Of a stretch of 64,000 nt of DNA, positions 46,001-55,000 are shown piece after piece (the first letter of the stretch is position 1; every line of letters starts with the position of its first letter). The position numbers and the translations under genes were made by a program. Below the pieces are notes generated by a model. It was given only the letters and a program-made list of their open reading frames with translations. It did no database searches and was not told the origin of the DNA. Source of the DNA: Hexactinellida sp. DTS-2022 (lineage: Eukaryota > Porifera > Hexactinellida); NCBI GenBank assembly GCA_028753945.1, contig JAPNXP010000001.1, positions 11,088,501 through 11,152,500 on the forward strand, read 5' to 3'.

Positions 46001-49000
46001 TTTATCACTTCAGGTTATTTATAATAACTCTGCTGATATTCAACAGATCGGCTAACTGGCTAATAAAATCTCTAACCGTTAACCGATGTCAGCAACGGTT
46101 AACCGGTTAGCCGGTTAACCGAATCCAGCCTTGCTCGGATAAACCTAGGTTTTATTGCATTTTGTTCAGAATTCGCTTCATCCAAGTATATACTGACTTG
46201 TATGAAGATATTTTTTTACCAAAATGATTTTTTTTTACTAGAATGAAAAAATATTCCAGGGTGATTTTGCAAAATCAAGGAATAAAATATGTCGATTTTA
46301 CAAAATCAACATTTCAGAATGTCGATTTTAAAAATCAACAAATAAAAAATGTTGATTTTATAAAATCAATTAATTAAAAATGTCGATTTTATAAAATCAA
46401 CTATTTTACAAATTAAACTTAAGTTTGTATGTTGATTTTACAAAATCGACATTTTTGATGTTGATTTTACAAAATCGACATTTTTGATGTTGATTTTGTA
46501 AAATCGACTACAGGTATCCCTCTTTTTACGCGGTAGATACGTTCCTTGAAAAGCCCGCGTAAAACGAAATCGCGTAAAAAAAAAAACTTCTATTCTCATA
46601 GTAACACATATTAAACCAATAGATGCGTTTCCAAATATTATCAACATCGAATAAAATTTTAAATACCTAGTGTTTAAACACTCAAACCTCCAACATCCGG
46701 ACCTCTCAGATAGCCAAGGTTTCAGGGGCGTCGGAAGCGTGAAATCGGGGAGGGGGCAATCATAATTTAGAGGGGGCACAGACTAAAAGCTAATCCTTAG
46801 TAGTATAAAACCCCACGTGATATTATGTCTTTTTTGATAGTTTCACATGGGATAAGAGCAGTAGTATCATGATATTTGAACTCATGTGTATCATTGGTGT
46901 TGTTATTTCATCTATTTGGACAGGGGAAGGGGCACAGGCGAGGGGATGCACAGATGAGGGGGGCACCGAGATTTTTGAGGGAGGCACGTGCCCCCCTGTG
47001 CCCCCCCCTTCTGACGCCCCTGCAAGGTTTCCGTGTGTATGTTAATCCCATGGGATTTCCAATATGGGATTTGAATGGAAATTATTTTAACCTTTGGGAA
47101 TCCTGATAGAAACCAACTTGTGAGAATACTTGGGAATTCCCACAGAAAGGGAATTGTGGTGTGAAGGGAATTAAAATTCCCTTCACACCGGAACCCTACA
47201 CCTTCGGGTACCTCCCACAACCGGGTATCTCTAGTGTGAATAGTGAATCAAATATGTATTCATTTGACCAATAATATATTTGGATGAACTTACTATATGA
47301 CAAATACATATGCCTAACTATCTACTATCCCTAAACCATCATTTTTTGTTTTTTTGGAGATGTAGATCCGCTTTGTTACCACTAAATCTTAAAAATTATC
47401 TAAAATCTCCATAAAAAAGAGAATTAATTGTATGAAAATCATAGATAAACCGCGTAAAACGAGTTGAGGATCGCGTAAAAAAGTTTTGGTTATAAAAAAT
47501 TGTTCCGCGTAAAACGAAAACGCGTAAAAAAAAACCGCGTAAAACGAGGTATTACTGTATTTGACAAAATCGACATAACATATACGTATATCAGAATCGT
47601 GTCTTAAGCTATATAAATTGATTAACGATGTTAAGAAATTGGAATACAAAGCATGTTTGTATTGTTACAATTCACTTTGAACAGGAAAGTATATTTTAAT
47701 AATTACGTATGCATTTTTCCTAAAATGGTATTTTTCTGGCTGATGGTGATGCTGTAAAATTTTCCACGGGTTGTCTATTACACTTCAAAAGAGCTATATC
47801 TCTTCAAATCCTACGCTGGATTTTCTTGAATTGTGTCAATTAAAAAATCGAAATCCCCGGGTTGCTTGATAATTCAGGGATCCTTGAAGGGATGGCAAGT
47901 ATGGATACATTGGTTAGTAAACTCCGTTTATTGTTGTCAATATTTGTGTCTAATCATAGAAGCCTTAACTCTAGGTAAAAAGAAGTACTACAGTTTAACT
48001 ACAGTATAATCTAGTTAGTGCAAACACCGTTAATACAAACACTATTTCAGTCCCATCAGAGCCTTTTCATTTTCACTGCAAATTAATACGAATTCCTGGA
48101 AGGCGAACGAACTTTGACGGTCCCCTGGTGTTCGTACTAACGATCTAATCTAAAATTTAATTCATTATTTCTCTCTAATTCCAGGCAAGGTGTGTTTAAA
48201 GAATTGATATCTGATTATCTAAGGACTACAGTTTTCAACTACAGAGATCGCTTGGCACAGAAAGATCTCTTTCTATTGATAATTCAATCCCTTGAGGTAA
48301 TCGGGAAATCTAATATTATGTTTTTTCATTAATTGATACCGAGGGTTTTTTCTATTGGAAATAAGAACTTCCCTTGAATGAAGAACACATTCTCAATCAC
48401 ACACTTTCTTATAGGACTCCCTCCATCAACAGTATAAACAAAGTATCCCAGAGAATCAACTTGAATTTTTAAACTTTAATATCAATTCTGTAACAGTCCG
48501 ATTTCCGGCTAACCCTGAACTCTCCTATGAGTTGCTTGAGAAGATAGCTACTCTGAGATTCATATGTATTCACATTTCTCAATGGATTATAGAGTGCTAT
48601 GACCTTCTAAGCACTCAGCCAAACTCACAGACACCTGATCATATAGTGAGAGAGAGACGGAGATTAATCAATGAGTTTAGAGACATCTGTTTAATGCAGG
48701 GATATGAAGATCTCCATGTATTCCTCCTCAAGAACATATACCATCAGTTAGGGAGTGATACACTGCATCTAATTACAACGAACCAAATGTGTTCCTGGAT
48801 TATACCGGAACATGTTATGGAGAAGATTACTCAGGTATCTTTTGATTTACTTATCGATTATTTGCTAAATTATATATAATATTCCTCTATTATTAGTCAC
48901 CTGCTATATTACCAGATTATTTCATAATTTATGGAGAAGAATATATACGAATAACAAGTGCAGTGGAGCAAGTCATCTTACTGCAGAAGAAAGATGCTCT

Positions 49001-52000
49001 ATTGCAGTTCTTCAATCCAGAGAGTGTGAGTAATAAAACTTCATTTGAGTTACGTTAAAATTAATAATTTATTCATACCTATTCTGGAAACTAATCTGGA
49101 GCTTCGCTGTGATTGTTGGTGACTAGTCATATACTTATACAATTAAATCTAAACAATCACCACCTTAAAACTATTTTGATAGTTTTGATGTCTTTATTCA
49201 CGTTTATAAATATATTTATTGAGAAACAGTCATCCTTAATTGTTAATTAACTTCAAGTCAAGACCATAATTCCATTGCCAGGTTATTGAATTGTATCATT
49301 TTAGAAATTTGAACTCAGTCTCACAGAATGCTTTTTGTACTCATTATTTCAAGAAGTAATGAAATCATTCAAGTTACGACAAGATGAAGAATCTGAAGGC
49401 TTTTGTGAGGTATGATTAAGTTCTGAAATTCGTATTAACCGTGTTCGTACTGTTTGACCTATTTGTTCCGGCTGCTAAATAGTTTCGGCCGGAACCAATT
49501 TGTCATAAATTGTTCATTTAACTAATTAGTTCCGGCTTAATTTTTACCAGTAATCACACTTAGAAGTTAGACGGGTTCCTTATACAACACTGAAGTAACA
49601 CTTACGTGATCACCACCCTAATTTACAATTTTCCAGATACAAACTACCATGATAATCAAATTTGGGGGAAACTTTGCTTAGGTACAGTATAAATATAACC
49701 ATGCAGAGTTGGAATCGGGTCCACTTTTCAGAACCCGACCCGACCCGAACCCGACGATCTTCAATCCGAACCCGACCCGAACCCGATTCTAAATCCGAAT
49801 CTGAACCCGAACCCGACCCGAACCCGACCCGACCCGAGAAATCCGAACCCGATTCCGACTCTGTTGCAATATTATGGGTTAATAATATTTATCCCATAAA
49901 TGTCCTTATGAGGCCATTTCATTAAAGTTCCATATAATGTTTCTATTGTAAATATAATCTTTCAAAAACTAGAATTAAATCATTGAATTAAAAAAAATTA
50001 CGCACAAAGTTCGAACTGATCAACTTCGAACCCGAACCCGACCCGAACGCGATTCTAAATCCGAATCTGAACCCGAACCCGACCCGAACCCGACCCGACC
50101 CGAGAAACCCGAACCCGATTCCAACTCTGTAACCATGTACCCTTCGGCATCTGGGAAGTAGGAAATATGTGTATTATCCTACGTACTAACTGATTAACCT
50201 TAAAATAGAGCTTATAGTCTCAGGATTTCGGATTAGATGCTATCCAATCTTGTGATTATTAATACAAGGTATGTATCAGGTCCGGCGGAAGTAGTTATAG
50301 TGGTCAAGCCATGGCTTGACGGCCTACTAGTGACGTAAATGTGGTTAGGCTATTGACCTGACCAGTCTGACCGCTTCCGCCGGCCCTGTATGATATTTAT
50401 TGGATTAATGTTAAACATAGTAGTCTTTATTATACCAGCTTATTTCTTGAATAGTAAGTATGAAAACGAATTTCGTATTTACAAATTTCTAATATGAATC
50501 AGGGAAGGTGCTTGGGACCTATAAATCCCTTCGTTATATCCGGATATTCGTTATAAGAGGATATAATTAGTGCTTTTAGTGCTCTGGGGAAAAATCTCCA
50601 TTGCATTATAAGCGGGTATTTCGTTATATCCGACTTTGTTAAAACGGGAATTCACTTGTATTTATTGTTGTGTTACAAAATATGCAAAAAGTTGATAAAT
50701 TCGAAATGCATAGAGGCCAGCTTCCAACGAGTTTAATAGGTAAACAAGTTGATGATTTCTAATTTAGAATCTGTAAATTTCTAAATGATATTTATTGTGT
50801 CTTTGACACTTTGTGATAAATAGGAAAACAAGTTGTCAAGTCTTATTTGTCAAGTATTAAGTATTATCGCAGAGCGACCGAGACCGAAGGGCTCGTATAT
50901 TAAAAGCACAATTGTTGTGTGTTTGTGTGTGTTTGTCCATAATTATTAGGAAGACCATTAGCTTTATAGATCTGAAAATTTCAATCAAATCATGAATAAA
51001 TTATCTGTTGTTTATGCAACAGAATCGAGGTATCCTTATCGCGCAGCTGAAATTTATTGAGCTATTAATATGATAATTTTAATTTCCCAAACAAATAAGA
51101 TTTTAATGTGACAAAATTGTGTAACGACTGAATCAAAATTATTTCTATGTGACGTCACAGTCCGATAAATCGGATACGTGTGTCTCATTGTATGTTGTGT
51201 TGTCATCTAAAATTGTCGGCGACTCGGATGAAAACTGAGAGAGTTATTCCCAAATACCTATGTGCTTTTATGGCGTCATAATCCCGTTAGTTCGTTTAGA
51301 AAACCATTATATCGTTGTCAACGTGTAAAATACCCCTGCATGCAAATTTTCAGATGTCTAGGACTTATGGTGTTTCCTATTAATTATGGACAAACACACA
51401 CACACAAACAACAATTGTGCTTTTAATATACAGTCAACTCCCGTTATAACCAAGTCGGATATAACGAAGTATACCTGCTTATAACGAAGTCGTTCAATGG
51501 TCCGGAAATCCTTCTATCTTATTACATTATTAAAACTTCGGTTACAACGAAATGGATGTAACGAAATTCCGCTTATAACGGAGTCATTTAAATTCCATAT
51601 AGCCTCTACAAGGTTTTACAAATATCGATATCGGGAAAAATCCCCGATATCGATACGATATATCGGAAAATATCGGAGAATATCGGGAAAATATCGGAAA
51701 TATAGTGAAAATATCGGGAAAATATCGGGAAAATATCGGAAAATATCATGAAATATCGGAGAATAACGGAAATATCGTGAAAATATATGAAAATATCGGA
51801 AATATCGTGAAAATATCGGAAATATCGGATATTTTCCGATATTAAAAAAAAATATCGCGATATATTCTTTGGGAATTTCCGATATTTTTGAAGACCGATA
51901 GATATATCGATGTCAATCCTTGGCCTCTAAGCTATTGATTTTACTCCGGTTATAACGAATTCTGCTTATAACGAATTCCGGTTATAACGAAAACCGTTTA

Positions 52001-55000
52001 TAATGAACTCCGGTTATAACGAATTCTGCTTATAACGAATTCCGGTTAAATCGAAATCCGTTTATAATGAACTCCGGCAACAACGAAATCAGCTTGTAAT
52101 GAACTCTTTTAAGAACGAACTCATCTTATAACAAACTCCCCTTATAGCGAAATGAAACTACGGTCCCGAGCACTTCGTTATGACGGGAGTTGACTGTATA
52201 GATAGTACACAAGTACATAATACTACATATATATAATTTAAATATTCATTATTATTATTATTTTTAGTAATATTTTTTGAATTTTCGTTCAATCTAGAAG
52301 TTCCGTACCCTGAAACACTTTCTGCTCACTGATCTCAATGACATTAACCCAGAGCTGAACAATCTTGCTATTCAGATAACAAATAACAACCTGGGAGAGG
52401 GACACCTACAGACTCTCATTTTCACAGATACTTCTACTAACCATGAAATATTCTTAGTCAGACTGATCTATCACGTAGCTGTGATGCTATCTTCTAAAAG
52501 ATACCACAAGCTGTTCTCTCCAATTGCTCTGCTATACGATAACCCTATATCTCTTCAAGACAAGCTATTTCCTACTATGATGGATGATCAGTTCTTAGCT
52601 GCCAAGGCTGCTTTAACCGAAAAAACTGGAAAATGGCACAACTGTCCGAATGGTCATCCATACTTTATTGGAGATGTAAGACATAATTGTTATAGAATTT
52701 GAATTGTTTTACAATAAACAACCAAATTAGGTTACATATACATTTCTCAACTTAAGATACTACAACAACACGATAAATCACCATTTCAATTTGTACTAAA
52801 GGTGTTCTAAGTCAAATCAATATAAACTAGGCTAGGTATTTTCAAGTTTGAACTCAACATTAATTTTTAGCCATTGATTAACCAATCTGATTTGATTACA
52901 TAAATTTCCTTTTATTATCCAGAAACTTAATAGGCTATGGAAAGTAAACTTGTACTCCTAACCGTTATTTCGCCTTACCATGCTCATATCAACTATTCTA
53001 GTGATATTATTAACTATTAATATAGTGTGGTGGAGCTGTAAGTAACTTCACGTGTCCAGATTGTGGGAGTAAAATAGGAGGCATTAATTATGTATTGATG
53101 AATCAAAATGCGATTCTTGATAAAACGAAAGATGAAACCAAGCCTGGATATCTGTTAATAAGAGCTCAAGATGCTAGGAATACTCCAAGTGGAGAGAGGT
53201 AATAGCATAGCCAATACAGCGTTCATTCTTTTAACACTGTCTGTTCTATTAATATGACACTTCTGCAGATCTCTCTCTCCTGCTTCTGTTAAGATAACTC
53301 GTATCCTAATGGACATCTCCTTCATCTGGTCGTCTTGTTCCAAACATCCCACTGAGAGGAGTCAAGCTCTACCTTCTCTGGTGAAAGGAGGATTAGAAGA
53401 CCCCAGAGACCTGCCTGCTTTCTTCTACGAACACCTGGAGAGAGACATGAGGGATTTAGCTGGACTGATAGGGAAGAACTTTGAAGAAGCTACCTTCCTT
53501 CTCCATCTGGTCATCAAGTCTCTCATGCAGACAGCAGCAGAGCCATGTGAGTATACTCTCAATACACATTCTATGTAGTGCTAGGTATTAGCTGCTGTGA
53601 CTGCTGCTATGCTATAGGTGGTATTCCTACTGAGCTGACACAGCGTGAGCTGAGAGAGCAGTGGGAGAAGGAGTTTGACAAGAAGTTCATTCAGCCAATA
53701 CTCACCTCTCTACAGACAGATGTACAGAGACAGATGCAGCAGGTGCTGAGTGAGAAGAGGATTGCTAACAATCCACTGCTCAGGTTAATACAGTTAGAGA
53801 CACAACTGGTTAGTGACTATCTCTATTTAATGAATCTCAACTTAGAATTGTGTACGAGAGAGAAGAACCAGAACCAGATAACCCCTTGCCTCACCTGTGG
53901 CGCTACAGGACTATTGTGAGTCTGGAGCATTTCTCTCAGAGCTTCAGTACAGCTGATCTCACAACGAAAGAGAAGTGTCCTCTAGTCTCCAAGTTATTGA
54001 AAGAAGAAAGCCGATTGTTCGTGACTCGTTACTTACCAGATATTGTACAGCTGCAGAGACGAGTGCGAGATCGGTTCCTACACAGACTGGACAGGAGAGA
54101 GGCTGCTAACACAACTATTAAGCAGTTCTTAGCACAAATGAGGCGAGGTATAGTAGATACATGGAGATACGTACACCTTTGATTCTTGTCATTTGTAAAT
54201 GTTCGTGTCACTTGAAATATCTAATCAGTCGATAGAAATTTTGGAAATAATGTAACTACTACTCTGTACTCTCAAAGGTAGTATACAGTAAAACCTTCAA
54301 AAGTGAACACCTTCAAAACATGAACAACTCCAAATATGAAACTTTTTCTCGGTCCCAAATTGTTCCAATTGTTTTACACAGTGTTTACCCTCCAAATTCT
54401 GAACACCTCTGAAAAGTGAACACTTAATCTGGTCCCAATTGTCCAAATTGTATTTATATGATATGACCTCTTAAAAGTGAACAAAGGATTTTTGAAGTAT
54501 TTTTTGCCATATTGGAGGCGGCGGTGTTATTTGATCTGCTTGAGATGAATTTTCTGGAGGCTAACTGGCAGCTATGTTTCCACACTTGTTGTGAATGCAC
54601 AAATAATTCATGGTGTGGCTTCATTAGACAATATGTATTAAGCAGGGAATGAAGGTTCACGAATAACTTATTGAACATGAACTGAACGAACTAACACAGG
54701 ACTTTTAAGGGATTCACGATGAACGAACTGAACGAACGTTAACGGTTGCCTGAACGGCAGTTGAATGAACTGAACGAACTGAACTGAAAATTGATAAATT
54801 AAAAAAACTGAATCATTAATCCATACTTAAATTTATATACATCACTAAAAAAGTAAGTTATAAATAGATCACTACTCATATCTGCTTGCCATACCTATAA
54901 CCACCAGCACACTCATCGAACTGAACGAACTGAACGAACGCTGGTGGCGTTGAAGTTAGGAGGTGAACGTGAACAAACTGAACGTGCGTCAATTTGAGAT

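Larger units (their letters stand above)
43691..48184 (+). other. RNF213-like intron 8, about 4.5 kb of repeats
   Basis: Contents include an inverted-repeat element (44633-44793), a CCATGGGAATTCCC-rich element (45608-45960), the second TTGATTTTACAAAATCAA repeat (46130-46510, resumed at 47558), a TA-flanked element with a nested hAT element (46511-47557), and a TIR-like repeat from 48002. No coding sequence was recognised. Confidence 0.75.
49410..52297 (+). other. RNF213-like intron 12, 2.9 kb of repeats
   Basis: It contains a hAT-type element (49704-50129), a second hAT-like inverted repeat (50277-50388), an inverted-repeat element (about 50896-51430) preceded by the inverted CCGAAGGGCTCG motif, and a TA-flanked element (51431-52196) with an internal 'aaatatcgg' minisatellite. 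No coding sequence. Confidence 0.75.

Noticed and set aside
49662-49925. Glu-Pro-Asp-rich small protein
   Set aside because: It is the translation of a GAACCCGACCC minisatellite inside a hAT element with a defined target duplication.
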